From Acidobacteriota bacterium (lineage in GTDB: Bacteria; Acidobacteriota; Blastocatellia; Pyrinomonadales; Pyrinomonadaceae): a stretch of 14,073 nucleotides of DNA. Made by a program: the position numbers and the translations under genes. A model generated the notes under the pieces. It did not search any database. It worked only from the letters and a program-made list of their open reading frames with translations, and was not told the origin of the DNA. Of this stretch, positions 6,125-13,123 are shown one piece after another; the first letter of the stretch is position 1; every line of letters starts with the position of its first letter. The stretch covers positions 1 to 14,073 of the forward strand of contig JAOTWT010000030.1 in the NCBI GenBank assembly GCA_029862725.1, written 5' to 3'.

Positions 6125-8962
6125 ATGTGCAATAAGAGCAATAAGAACTTAGAAAACAAGGTGGCGGGCGAGAATCCGGTAAACAATGCAGCGCAATCTG
6201 AAAGCGGCGCGGCTCTGGTGGTCGCGATTTTCATGCTGCTGCTCTTGATGGGCTTTGTGGCACTTGCGATCTCGCGTACGAGCACGGAGACAATAATTAC
6301 AAACAACGATGTTTCGGAATCGCGCGCGTTTGCGGCGAGCGAGGCTGCACTTGAGTCGGCGACCCGGGATTTCGTAGATGTTTTTGAGACAAAACTAGTA
6401 CCAAGTGCGACAGATATAACCAATGTTGAACAAGCGGCGGTGCCCGGTTTCGGCAACTTTAACTTTACAAAGGTAATTAGTAAGACAAAGGCGGGTACCC
6501 CGATCGTCCTTACCGGCGGAAACTATGGCGGGCTGTATGCTCTCCGTGATTCCTGGGAAATTGAGGCGCTCGCGGTCGACAAGTATACGGACGTAAAGGT
6601 CGAAGCAAGGCGCAGATTCTTTAGCGACAGGATTCCGGTTTTCCAGTTCGGGGTATTCTATGACGATGATCTGGAGCTGAACAGGCCACCCCTATTTACG
6701 TTCGGCGGAAGGGTGCACACGAACGGGAGTTTCTTTGTAACGGCTTCAAACGGAAACGGCATCTACTTCAATTCGAAGGTAACGGCCGCAAAAGAGATAG
6801 TCAATGACATATGGAAGCCCGGCACGGCGCTCGTTGATAACGTGGACAACAAGGGGCAGGTCTATGTCGACGACGCTTCCGGCACCGCGCGTGAGCTCAA
6901 GACAGGAGAGGCAAGCGTCACGTGCGTCAGTCCCTCGGGTGCGAATGTTTTTGCGTCGACACCAACGCTGCCCTATTGCGCAGCGAATCCAAACTGGAAC
7001 ACGCAAAAGGCCAAGTTTCAAGGCAATTTAGAAAATGGGGTTTCACCTTTGAACCTCCCTTTGACCAGGCTTCAGACAAACTTGATCGAAATCATCAAGC
7101 GCGGAAAGAACATTGGGGATATGGCCAACGTGAGCGGCGCGGTGGTACCGGTCTCGGCACTAACTCAGGACACTTCAGGAATATCGCGTGAGAGGTTCGC
7201 TAACAAGCCCGGGATCAGAATTTCGCTTGCCGATTCGCAGGCAAAACTGCCCGGGTGTGCCAGTGTCACTGCCGGTACTTTCTGTGGTTTGAGGATGGAC
7301 GGGCCTTTGGGGACTTCGATCGGTTACCAGCCTCTACCGATGAGTGACGGATATGTCGGGACACCGCTTAACGCGACCAGAATGGCGATAAACGGACGCC
7401 AATTATGGATCAAGATCGAATTGGTAAAATATGAAGCCAATGATCCGGCGCCCCAGGTATGGGATGTTACCCCGGATATTCTAAGCCTGGGCGTCACTGA
7501 GCCGGCGCCTATCGGATCCGGCCTCCAAATAAATGGATATACTTCGACGACGGATACTCGTTCGGTCATAAAACTGCAAAGATTCGCTGTCGACGGGCCG
7601 AACATACCCGATACGGGCACGACCTCCTACATGTCGAACTATACGATCGGCGGCAAGTCACGAAATCTCGTCGTCAGATACAATAATGTGACGACGGACC
7701 CATCGTCCGGTTGTCCGGGATGCACCGCGAAGGATAGTTTCGCGATGCCCTTTCCTAATTCAAGTGCCTCGCTGGATGCTTCTGCGACGAAAGAGGACGC
7801 CGCTCACCTGAAATGGGCCGATATAAATTCAAGCGGTCCAAAATATGCGATCGTGCCGTTTCCGATCAAGCTTTTCGATGCGCGGGAAGGCTTAACTGAT
7901 GACAGCGCGACGGATCCGGTGACGAACTTTGGAACGGGTTATCTGCCTGCGAATGGTGCGATGAGTGTTGTTGACATCGATGTCGCCAACTTCCGCCGCT
8001 TTCTGATGGGTAATTTTGACGGGACATTGCCGACGACGACCCCGTTTGCGATAGCAAAAGGGGATTCTCTGCGAAGTTCCGATGTTCCGCAAAACGCGGG
8101 TTGGGTTGTGTATGTTTCAGACAGAAGAGGCGACTATGATTTTGACGGCGAATACGACATGGAAGACGTGTTTCAGGACGGCATCCTGCAGTACAACGAG
8201 GATGTCAACGGCAATCTTTCCTTAGACACGGATTATACGAAAGAGGCTGCGAGCTACGCGACCTCCGTGCCAAGAGGCCAGGCTGCGTCCGCTGATCAAT
8301 TATATTATCGGCGCGGTGTTCGCCTGATAAACGGGATCACGCTTCCGGGCCGCTACGATGCTGTCGTTTCGGGTGCGACAAAGGGATTTACGATTGCATC
8401 CGAGAACGGAATATATGTTCAGGGAAATTATAATTCGACCGGGGTCGGACTGCTCGGTGGCACGTCGGTAACACCCCCTGAAAACTATTTCCCAAGCAAT
8501 TCGCAGAATCATATACCGGCCGCGGTTGTCGGGGACGCCGTTATGATACTTTCAAATGCCTGGACCGACGGAAACAGCTTTGCGAACCCTTTCTCTTCGA
8601 ATTCACGTGTCGCCTCTGATACTCAAGTCAGGTTCGCAATGATTTCGGGTGACGCGATTACCGGTAATTCGTCGATACCGTTCATGCCGAGTTGGGCGGG
8701 CCAGATAAATGGCGGAGTGCACAACTTTAAGCGTTTCCTCGAATCGTGGGCGAACAGGCGCCTCAACTACTCTGGATCGCTGATCAACCTCTACAATACG
8801 AGAAATAACAATGGGTTTTTCAAATGCTGTACGACGGTATATAAGCCGCCGATTCGCGATTGGACATTTGACTCAACTTTTCTCGACCCGGAAAGGCTGC
8901 CGCCCGGAACGCCTTATATCTACTCGATTTCGTTTACCGGTTTCCAAAGGATAAACAACTGA
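6125..8962 (+). CDS. Very large PilX-like minor pilin / pilus-tip protein with an EF-hand-type loop
   Basis: A 945-aa protein and last gene of the operon. Its N-terminus, ESG|AALVVAIFMLLLLMGFVALAIS, then STETIITNNDVSESRAFAASEAAL, is the PilX N-terminal domain: a leader without Glu5 and the conserved A-x-x-SEAAL helix. Usual PilX proteins are about 170-250 aa; this one carries ~880 residues of beta-rich exterior. Features seen: CPGC near residue 540, an EF-hand-like loop from Asp670 (D-Y-D-F-D-G-E-Y-D-M-E-D, with the 1,3,5,9,12 ligands and Gly6), a looser second one from Asn691 (N-E-D-V-N-G-N-L-S), and GFTIASENGIYVQGNYN and FLDPERLPPGTP, segments seen in other long PilX-like proteins. ATG 6125 follows GGGGTG by 6 nt; the frame's extension inside pilW is an overlap artefact. 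A terminator follows. It may replace PilY1 at the tip (inference). Confidence 0.82.
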   Translation: MCNKSNKNLENKVAGENPVNNAAQSESGAALVVAIFMLLLLMGFVALAISRTSTETIITNNDVSESRAFAASEAALESATRDFVDVFETKLVPSATDITNVEQAAVPGFGNFNFTKVISKTKAGTPIVLTGGNYGGLYALRDSWEIEALAVDKYTDVKVEARRRFFSDRIPVFQFGVFYDDDLELNRPPLFTFGGRVHTNGSFFVTASNGNGIYFNSKVTAAKEIVNDIWKPGTALVDNVDNKGQVYVDDASGTARELKTGEASVTCVSPSGANVFASTPTLPYCAANPNWNTQKAKFQGNLENGVSPLNLPLTRLQTNLIEIIKRGKNIGDMANVSGAVVPVSALTQDTSGISRERFANKPGIRISLADSQAKLPGCASVTAGTFCGLRMDGPLGTSIGYQPLPMSDGYVGTPLNATRMAINGRQLWIKIELVKYEANDPAPQVWDVTPDILSLGVTEPAPIGSGLQINGYTSTTDTRSVIKLQRFAVDGPNIPDTGTTSYMSNYTIGGKSRNLVVRYNNVTTDPSSGCPGCTAKDSFAMPFPNSSASLDASATKEDAAHLKWADINSSGPKYAIVPFPIKLFDAREGLTDDSATDPVTNFGTGYLPANGAMSVVDIDVANFRRFLMGNFDGTLPTTTPFAIAKGDSLRSSDVPQNAGWVVYVSDRRGDYDFDGEYDMEDVFQDGILQYNEDVNGNLSLDTDYTKEAASYATSVPRGQAASADQLYYRRGVRLINGITLPGRYDAVVSGATKGFTIASENGIYVQGNYNSTGVGLLGGTSVTPPENYFPSNSQNHIPAAVVGDAVMILSNAWTDGNSFANPFSSNSRVASDTQVRFAMISGDAITGNSSIPFMPSWAGQINGGVHNFKRFLESWANRRLNYSGSLINLYNTRNNNGFFKCCTTVYKPPIRDWTFDSTFLDPERLPPGTPYIYSISFTGFQRINN

Positions 8963-8984
8963 TCGCTTATCCAGCCTTTTAGCC

Positions 8985-9014
8985 AAACGGACGTTCACGT
9001 AGCGTCCGTTTTTT
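8985..9014 (+). terminator. Rho-independent terminator of the pilin operon
   Basis: A perfect 9-bp stem, AAACGGACG (8985-8993) with CGTCCGTTT (9003-9011), has a 9-nt loop and a run of six T (9009-9014). It lies 22 nt after the pilX-like stop. Confidence 0.9.
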
Positions 9015-9027
9015 GTGCTCGAAATGC

Positions 9028-9056
9028 TTGCCTTGAGCCCCTAATAAAGCTAGTTT
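9028..9056 (+). promoter_or_regulatory. Candidate promoter for moaA (TTGCCT, 17 nt, TAGTTT)
   Basis: TTGCCT at 9028-9033 and TAGTTT at 9051-9056 are 17 nt apart, just after the upstream terminator. The -10 ends 8 nt before ATG 9065, and no Shine-Dalgarno is visible, so the mRNA may be leaderless. Each hexamer is a partial match. Confidence 0.35.
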
Positions 9057-9064
9057 AAGACTAG

Positions 9065-10081
9065 ATGGACAGATCCACGGAATTACAGGATTCTTACGGC
9101 AGGCGCATTCGCGATCTTCGCATCAGCGTGACGGACCGCTGCCAGTTTCGCTGTTTTTATTGCCTGCCGAACGGCGAACCTGCGATGGCGAAGAAAGATA
9201 CGCTTTTGACATTTGAAGAGATCGCATACGTCTCGGATATCTTTATTTCGCTGGGAATTGAAAAGATCAGGCTGACGGGCGGGGAGCCGATGCTCCGGCG
9301 CGGCCTTGAGACTCTCGTTGGATCGCTCGCAAAATTAAAAAATGGCACGGATAGCGCTTTTAAGGACCTGGCCCTGACGACGAATGGATTCAAGATGCCG
9401 GAAATGGCAGCCGAACTTAAGTCGCTGGGTCTGGACCGCGTGACGATTTCATTGGACAGCCTCGATCGCGACAACTTTGTCGACATAACAGGAGTCGACA
9501 AGCTCGACGAGGTACTCGCGGCTATCAAAGCTGCCAAAAGCGCGGGTCTCGAACCAGTGAAAGTGAACGCGGTCGTTGTACGCGGCAGGAATGACCACGA
9601 ACTGGTCGATTTCGCGCGTTTTGCCCTTTCGGAAGGGATCTCGATGCGTTTGATCGAATTCATGCCTCTTGACTCGGGCCACGAGTGGAAACGGGAAATG
9701 GTCGTCCCGGGCAGGGAGATGTTCGAAACGATAAACGCAACGATCCCGCTGAGTCTTAAATCCGAATCGCGCGGAGCATCCACGGCATGGAATTATGGTT
9801 TTCAGGAAAGCGGCAGGGGCGAGATCGGAATAATCGCGCCTGTTACCGAGATGTTTTGCGGAGCCTGCTCGCGGATCCGGCTAACTGCCGACGGCCAGAT
9901 CAGAACCTGCCTATTTTCGAACGTCGAGCACAATCTGCGTGATGTGGTCCGCAGTGGAGCCTCCCGCGCCGAGATCGTGGACTACATCCGCGGTGTAACG
10001 CTCACCAAAGAGGCTAGCCACCATATTAACGACAGTGATTTTGTCCAGCCCGAAAGAACGATGAGCTTTATCGGCGGATGA
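9065..10081 (+). CDS. moaA: GTP 3',8-cyclase MoaA
   Basis: MoaA is a radical-SAM enzyme that, with MoaC, turns GTP into cyclic pyranopterin monophosphate, the first step of molybdenum cofactor synthesis; it is cytoplasmic. The 338-aa product has the N-terminal radical-SAM cluster C26-x3-C30-x2-C33 (DRCQFRCFYC), SAM-binding LTGGEP at residues 70-75, LTTNG, and the SxDS strand LDRVTISLDSL. The C-terminal substrate-binding cluster is C265-x2-C268-x13-C282 (FCGACSRIRLTADGQIRTC). It ends in the Gly-Gly tail (FIGG) that enters the active site and is needed for catalysis. Length is normal (~330). No Shine-Dalgarno is seen before ATG 9065, but this start gives the expected RRIRDLRISVTDRC lead-in. No other moa/moe gene is in the window, so the rest of the pathway must be elsewhere. 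Flanking terminator and spacing suggest its own transcript. Confidence 0.97.
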   Translation: MDRSTELQDSYGRRIRDLRISVTDRCQFRCFYCLPNGEPAMAKKDTLLTFEEIAYVSDIFISLGIEKIRLTGGEPMLRRGLETLVGSLAKLKNGTDSAFKDLALTTNGFKMPEMAAELKSLGLDRVTISLDSLDRDNFVDITGVDKLDEVLAAIKAAKSAGLEPVKVNAVVVRGRNDHELVDFARFALSEGISMRLIEFMPLDSGHEWKREMVVPGREMFETINATIPLSLKSESRGASTAWNYGFQESGRGEIGIIAPVTEMFCGACSRIRLTADGQIRTCLFSNVEHNLRDVVRSGASRAEIVDYIRGVTLTKEASHHINDSDFVQPERTMSFIGG

Positions 10082-10152
10082 TTTGGAACCCGTCTTGAAC
10101 CATCACCGAATAAAACACTTAAACATTCGATTCTTCGGACTGTTTCGATTTC

Positions 10153-10359
10153 GTGCTGCCGAACTCGAAGTTTGAATTCGATATTTCTCTTTTCGCGAGT
10201 GTGATAGACGCGGACGCCGAGGATTCAGGCGCAGAACCCGATGCCTATGTCGAGCAGCAACCGGACGATGTAGGAAACGGTTTCGACCGTGAACTCGAGG
10301 CCGCCAAAAACCTGATTGCCGGTCGCGACGGGCCTGAAAAATGGGCTTCAGCGAATTGA
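10153..10359 (+). CDS. Small acidic hypothetical protein (doubtful)
   Basis: A 68-codon ORF with a GTG start and no Met codon inside. The predicted peptide is acidic, with DADAEDSGAEPDAYVEQQPDD in the middle and a short helix-like RELEAAKNLIAG stretch near the end. I see no signal peptide, membrane segment or known motif, and no Shine-Dalgarno before GTG 10153. It lies 71 nt after moaA. It could be a real small protein, the remnant of a decayed gene, or a chance ORF; the frame upstream stays open to a stop at 10120 but offers no better start. I do not recognise it. Confidence 0.3.
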   Translation: MLPNSKFEFDISLFASVIDADAEDSGAEPDAYVEQQPDDVGNGFDRELEAAKNLIAGRDGPEKWASAN

Positions 10360-10375
10360 AGATAAATTAAGGGGT

Positions 10376-10403
10376 CCGGGTCATCAATCCCGGCACGTTT
10401 TGT
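10376..10403 (+). terminator. Weak hairpin with T-rich tail downstream of moaA
   Basis: CCGGG (10376-10380) pairs with CCCGG (10389-10393) over an 8-nt loop; after CACG comes TTTTGTTT. The stem is only 5 bp and the tail is offset, so this is a possible but weak terminator for moaA or the small ORF. Confidence 0.3.
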
Positions 10404-10544
10404 TTGCCCGCAAGCGCCGGTTCACCTAAACTCAATTCAAAGGATTTCGAATCGGCCTTTGAGCAAAAGGCGGGTCGTGTGCAGTGATTTTACGCGCTGG
10501 TGGGTTTTCGGGTGGAGCGGGAACTTTTCGGCACTGATTTCAGA

Positions 10545-10561
10545 CGATCCTTTAAGGATCG
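10545..10561. repeat. 17-nt palindrome upstream of mtnC
   Basis: CGATCCTT-T-AAGGATCG is a perfect inverted repeat with a single central base, 29 nt before the mtnC ATG. Such a compact dyad could be an operator for a dimeric regulator; the centre is too tight for a good RNA hairpin. The function is inferred only from position. Confidence 0.35.
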
Positions 10562-10590
10562 GTATCACCGCGAGCGGCAAAACAAATCAG

Positions 10591-11277
10591 ATGAATGAGG
10601 TAATACTTCTCGATATCGAAGGCACGACGACACCCGTCGATTTTGTCTATAAAACGCTATTTCCATATGCAAGGGAGCGGCTGCGGAATTTTATCGATGA
10701 AAATCGAGGAAGTTTGACCACCGAGGTACATCTTTTGACCGGCGAGTGCGATGACGACGGTTCATTTGAAGGTGAGATTACGAACACGGAATCGATTGCC
10801 GTTTACCTTGAGTTTTTGATGGACTCCGACCGAAAGTCGACACCGCTGAAGTCGATTCAGGGAAGGATCTGGAAGTCGGGATACGAGGACGGAACTCTTG
10901 TAGCCGAGGTATTCCCGGACGTTGCCCCCGCATTTGTACGATGGCGGGCAGAATCGCGAAAGATCGCGATATATTCGTCGGGAAGCGTGTTGGCGCAAAA
11001 GCTGCTTTTCGGACATACCCAGGAAGGCGATCTCACAAAATATATCGACGCTTTTTTTGACACTGGCCATAAAGCAGTTGCGAAGAGCTACGAGAATATC
11101 GCCGCTGAACTGGGTGTCGCGGAGAACGAGATCCTGTTTGTATCAGATTCGGTCGCCGAGCTCGATGCGGCGCGCCAGGCGGGTTGCAAAACACTGCTCG
11201 CGGTCCGACCCGGCAATGCCAGGGTCGCTGTCACGCATAAACACGACATGATTAACAGTTTCGACGAAATAGAGTAG
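10591..11277 (+). CDS. mtnC: Acireductone synthase MtnC (enolase-phosphatase E1)
   Basis: MtnC is a HAD-superfamily, Mg-dependent cytoplasmic enzyme of the methionine salvage pathway. It enolises and then dephosphorylates 2,3-diketo-5-methylthiopentyl-1-phosphate to the acireductone. The 228-aa protein has the E1-specific motif I ILLDIEGTTTPVDFVYKTLFPYA (Asp8, Glu10), cap-region GRIWKSGYEDG, motif II IYSSGSVLAQKLLFGHT (Ser129-Gly131), FFDTGHKAVAKSYENIA with the motif III Lys, and motif IV FVSDSVAELDAA (Asp186), ending LLAVRPGNA. Length is that of the family. ATG 10591 starts directly at the conserved strand; the upstream in-frame extension is not family-like. There is no clear Shine-Dalgarno. 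msrA follows after 12 nt, so the two are probably one operon. No other salvage gene (mtnA, mtnB, mtnD) is in the window. Confidence 0.95.
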   Translation: MNEVILLDIEGTTTPVDFVYKTLFPYARERLRNFIDENRGSLTTEVHLLTGECDDDGSFEGEITNTESIAVYLEFLMDSDRKSTPLKSIQGRIWKSGYEDGTLVAEVFPDVAPAFVRWRAESRKIAIYSSGSVLAQKLLFGHTQEGDLTKYIDAFFDTGHKAVAKSYENIAAELGVAENEILFVSDSVAELDAARQAGCKTLLAVRPGNARVAVTHKHDMINSFDEIE

Positions 11278-11283
11278 AGGTGA
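11276..11283 (+). promoter_or_regulatory. Shine-Dalgarno fixing a TTG start for msrA
   Basis: AGAGGTGA, overlapping the mtnC stop, lies 6 nt before TTG 11290. The protein from this TTG reaches the catalytic motif at residue 13, as usual for MsrA, and no in-frame ATG lies before that motif. Confidence 0.75.
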
Positions 11284-11289
11284 ATTAAA

Positions 11290-11832
11290 TTGGAAAATTT
11301 GGAAACGGCAACGCTCGGCGGAGGGTGTTTTTGGTGTACGGAAGCGGTATTTGACGATCTGATCGGGGTCGTAGACGTCGTTTCGGGATACTCGGGCGGG
11401 CACAAAGAAAATCCGACGTATCAGGAAGTTTGTTCGGAAACGACCGGACACGCCGAGGTTGTGCAGATCAAATTTGATCCCTCGGTGACCACCTTCAAGG
11501 AAATCCTGCAGGTGTTTTTTGCGACCCATGACCCTACAACGCTGAACCGGCAGGGAAACGATGTCGGTAAATCGTATCGCTCAGCCATCTTTTACCACTC
11601 CGACGAACAGAAAAGGACCGCAAAGAATCTGATCGCCGAGATCGAAGAGGACGACGTCTTTGGGGCACCGGTCGTCACGGAAGTCACCGAGTTTACGAAT
11701 TTCTATCCCGCCGAGGATTATCACCAGGAATACTATGCAAAGAATCCGAACCAGGGCTATTGCGCCGCGGTAGTCGGGCCGAAGGTGGCAAAATTCAGGA
11801 AGGTGTTTGCGGACAAGCTCAAGACTGAATAA
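11290..11832 (+). CDS. msrA: Peptide-methionine (S)-S-oxide reductase MsrA
   Basis: MsrA reduces the S-epimer of methionine sulfoxide, free or in proteins, back to methionine using thioredoxin, repairing oxidative damage in the cytoplasm. The 180-aa protein has the catalytic motif GGGCFWCTEAVF with nucleophile Cys13 (Cys16 is a second Cys of the motif), GYSGGHKENPTYQEVCSETTGHAE, FFATHDPTTLNRQGNDVGKSYRSAIF, and EDYHQEYYAKNPNQGYC, where Cys158 is the likely resolving Cys. All core motifs are intact. The start is TTG with a strong Shine-Dalgarno that overlaps the mtnC stop. Co-location with mtnC, 12 nt upstream, puts methionine recycling and methionine repair on one transcript. MsrB is not fused and not in the window. 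A block of heptamer repeats begins 2 nt after the stop. Confidence 0.96.
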   Translation: MENLETATLGGGCFWCTEAVFDDLIGVVDVVSGYSGGHKENPTYQEVCSETTGHAEVVQIKFDPSVTTFKEILQVFFATHDPTTLNRQGNDVGKSYRSAIFYHSDEQKRTAKNLIAEIEEDDVFGAPVVTEVTEFTNFYPAEDYHQEYYAKNPNQGYCAAVVGPKVAKFRKVFADKLKTE

Positions 11833-11833
11833 G

Positions 11834-11861
11834 GATTCAGGATTCAGGATACAGGATTCAG
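11834..11861. repeat. Four tandem heptamers (GATTCAG) after msrA
   Basis: Units GATTCAG, GATTCAG, GATACAG, GATTCAG run without gaps, starting 2 nt after the msrA stop. Seven-base units would shift reading frame if they entered a gene, so they are tolerated in spacers. They resemble short heptanucleotide tandem repeats found in intergenic DNA of several bacteria; no function can be read. Confidence 0.85.
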
Positions 11862-11897
11862 GAGACAAATTTTCTCGGAGATCAACGGCAATCCGGC

Positions 11898-12026
11898 GGG
11901 CGTCGATTTTTCGCCCTCTCCCTGACGACCGATAGCCTGACAAGATTTGCGTGGGCCTTGGCCGGGGCGACTTTTGTGCCGGCAAGGCGTCCCCGCGGCC
12001 ATCTAAAACGGGTTAATCGAAACCCG
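11898..12026 (+). promoter_or_regulatory. Hairpin-rich leader upstream of the beta-propeller gene
   Basis: Three foldable elements lie in the 240-bp gap. GGGCG (11898-11902) pairs with CGCCC (11912-11916). A ten-pair arm with one bulged G joins 11955-11965 to 11979-11988 around a 13-nt loop. CGGGTT (12009-12014) pairs with AACCCG (12021-12026). A competing fold joins GGCC 11954-11957 to GGCC 11997-12000 and GGGG 11964-11967 to CCCC 11991-11994. It may be an msrA terminator region, a structured 5' leader, or an intergenic repeat. It matches no riboswitch class I can recognise. Confidence 0.4.
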
Positions 12027-12075
12027 CGACAAAATCCTTCCGTAAGAACCTAAGAGTTTTTCGGGAGGTTTTTTT

Positions 12076-13071
12076 ATGCAAGGTCTTCGTACTCGTTTTA
12101 CCTGGATAGTCGCGCTTGTCTTTTGTTTGTCTGTGGCAGCCTGCGCGCAAACCGCGACCGCCGGAAACGAACGTTTGCTGGTGCTCAACAAGGCGGGAAA
12201 TTCACTCTCGGTTCTTAACCCCGACGATTTTTCGCTTCTCGGCACCGTGCCCGTCGGAGAGGGCCCCCACGAAGTAGTGGTCTCGGCGGATGGTACGACC
12301 GCGTATGTCACCAATTACGGCGCGAGAACTGCGGGTAATTCGCTTTCGATTATCGATATTAAATCGATGAAGGAAACGAAAAGGGTCGACCTGGGGCCTC
12401 TTTACCGGCCGCACGGCATCAAGTTAATCGGCGGAAAGGTCTATTTTTCGGTGGAGGCGAATAATGCGATCGCGCGGTACGATCCCGTTGCGGGAAAGGT
12501 CGATTGGATCATGGGAACAGGGCAGCTGGGTTCGCACATGGTTGTCGCCACCGGTGACGAGAGATATTTTTACACTCCGAATATTGGGTCCGATACGGTC
12601 ACAATGATTTCGAGCGGCGGTCCCGGGAGACGGCCCGGGATAGATCACATTGCGGTCGGCAGACAGCCCGAAGCGATCGATCTTTCACCCGACGGCAAAG
12701 AGGTCTGGGTTGGTTTGAACCTCGATCAAGCGATCGACGTGATAGACACCGCGACAAAAAAGGTAACGAACCGGATAAAGCTGAGCGAAAGGCCCTATCG
12801 TGTTGTATTTGCGCCCGACGGCAAAAAAGCATACGCGACCATTTTTGCTACGAAAGAGGTCGTTGAAATCGATAGATCGACAAAAAAGATCCTGCGTACG
12901 CTGACGCTCGAGAACCGTGCGTTCGGTATCACATTCACAAAAAACGGCCAATTCGCGTTTGTAACGACCATTCAGGAAGACGGGTTTGTAAAGATCGATC
13001 TGAATAGCCTGAAGGTCGTCGCGAAGGGAACGGCGGGAGCAGGTCCGGACGGAATAGCCGTAACATTCTAA
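12076..13071 (+). CDS. Exported YVTN-type beta-propeller protein, possible lipoprotein
   Basis: A 331-aa protein with an N-terminal signal: RTR, hydrophobic WIVALVFCLSV, then VAAC with Cys23 matching a lipobox, so it is probably a lipoprotein; a Sec-type cut after ATA is the alternative. The rest is built of repeated four-stranded blades of the YVTN/NHL-like type, beginning about residues 31, 75, 120, 160, 205, 250 and 293, consistent with seven blades. Markers are VVVSADGTTAYVTNYG, IDLSPDGKEVWVGLNLDQAIDVIDTATKKV, FAPDGKKAYATIFATKEVVEIDRSTKKI and FTKNGQFAFVTTIQ. Such propellers act as binding scaffolds or, in some, as surface-layer or periplasmic lactonase-like proteins; no catalytic residues are evident. 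ATG 12076 has a strong GGGAGG 7 nt upstream. It stands alone between two spacers, with heptamers after the stop. Confidence 0.87.
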   Translation: MQGLRTRFTWIVALVFCLSVAACAQTATAGNERLLVLNKAGNSLSVLNPDDFSLLGTVPVGEGPHEVVVSADGTTAYVTNYGARTAGNSLSIIDIKSMKETKRVDLGPLYRPHGIKLIGGKVYFSVEANNAIARYDPVAGKVDWIMGTGQLGSHMVVATGDERYFYTPNIGSDTVTMISSGGPGRRPGIDHIAVGRQPEAIDLSPDGKEVWVGLNLDQAIDVIDTATKKVTNRIKLSERPYRVVFAPDGKKAYATIFATKEVVEIDRSTKKILRTLTLENRAFGITFTKNGQFAFVTTIQEDGFVKIDLNSLKVVAKGTAGAGPDGIAVTF

Positions 13072-13084
13072 GTGCTGAGTGCTA
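13071..13084. repeat. Two heptamers (AGTGCTG, AGTGCTA) at the propeller gene stop
   Basis: The last base of the TAA stop begins two head-to-tail heptamers that differ only in the seventh base. With just two copies it may be chance, but the placement directly at a stop repeats that of the four-unit block after msrA. Confidence 0.4.
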
Positions 13085-13123
13085 ATGATTGCGAATGCCG
13101 GTTTTTGTTAATTATTCAAGCTT

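Larger units (their letters stand above)
10082..10590. other. Sparse interval between moaA and mtnC
   Basis: About 500 bp with little certain content: one doubtful 68-codon ORF (10153-10359), a weak hairpin with a T-rich flank (10376-10403) and a short palindrome (10545-10561). The mtnC reading frame stays open upstream to TTG 10459, but that extension is Trp-rich and absent from the family, so I treat it as non-coding. I recognise no riboswitch (no SAM-box core), tRNA or mobile element here. Confidence 0.5.

Noticed and set aside
9157..9783. Long antisense ORF (208 codons) inside moaA
   Set aside because: Ser-rich translation without motifs, fully inside a conserved gene; a codon-bias shadow.
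10459..10590. 44-codon upstream extension of mtnC from TTG 10459
   Set aside because: The residues are Trp- and Arg-rich and unlike MtnC, which begins at the ILLDIEGTT strand; no ribosome site is seen.
10360..10590. Possible SAM riboswitch before mtnC
   Set aside because: No SAM-box core or the expected multi-helix order is visible; only a weak hairpin and a short palindrome are present.
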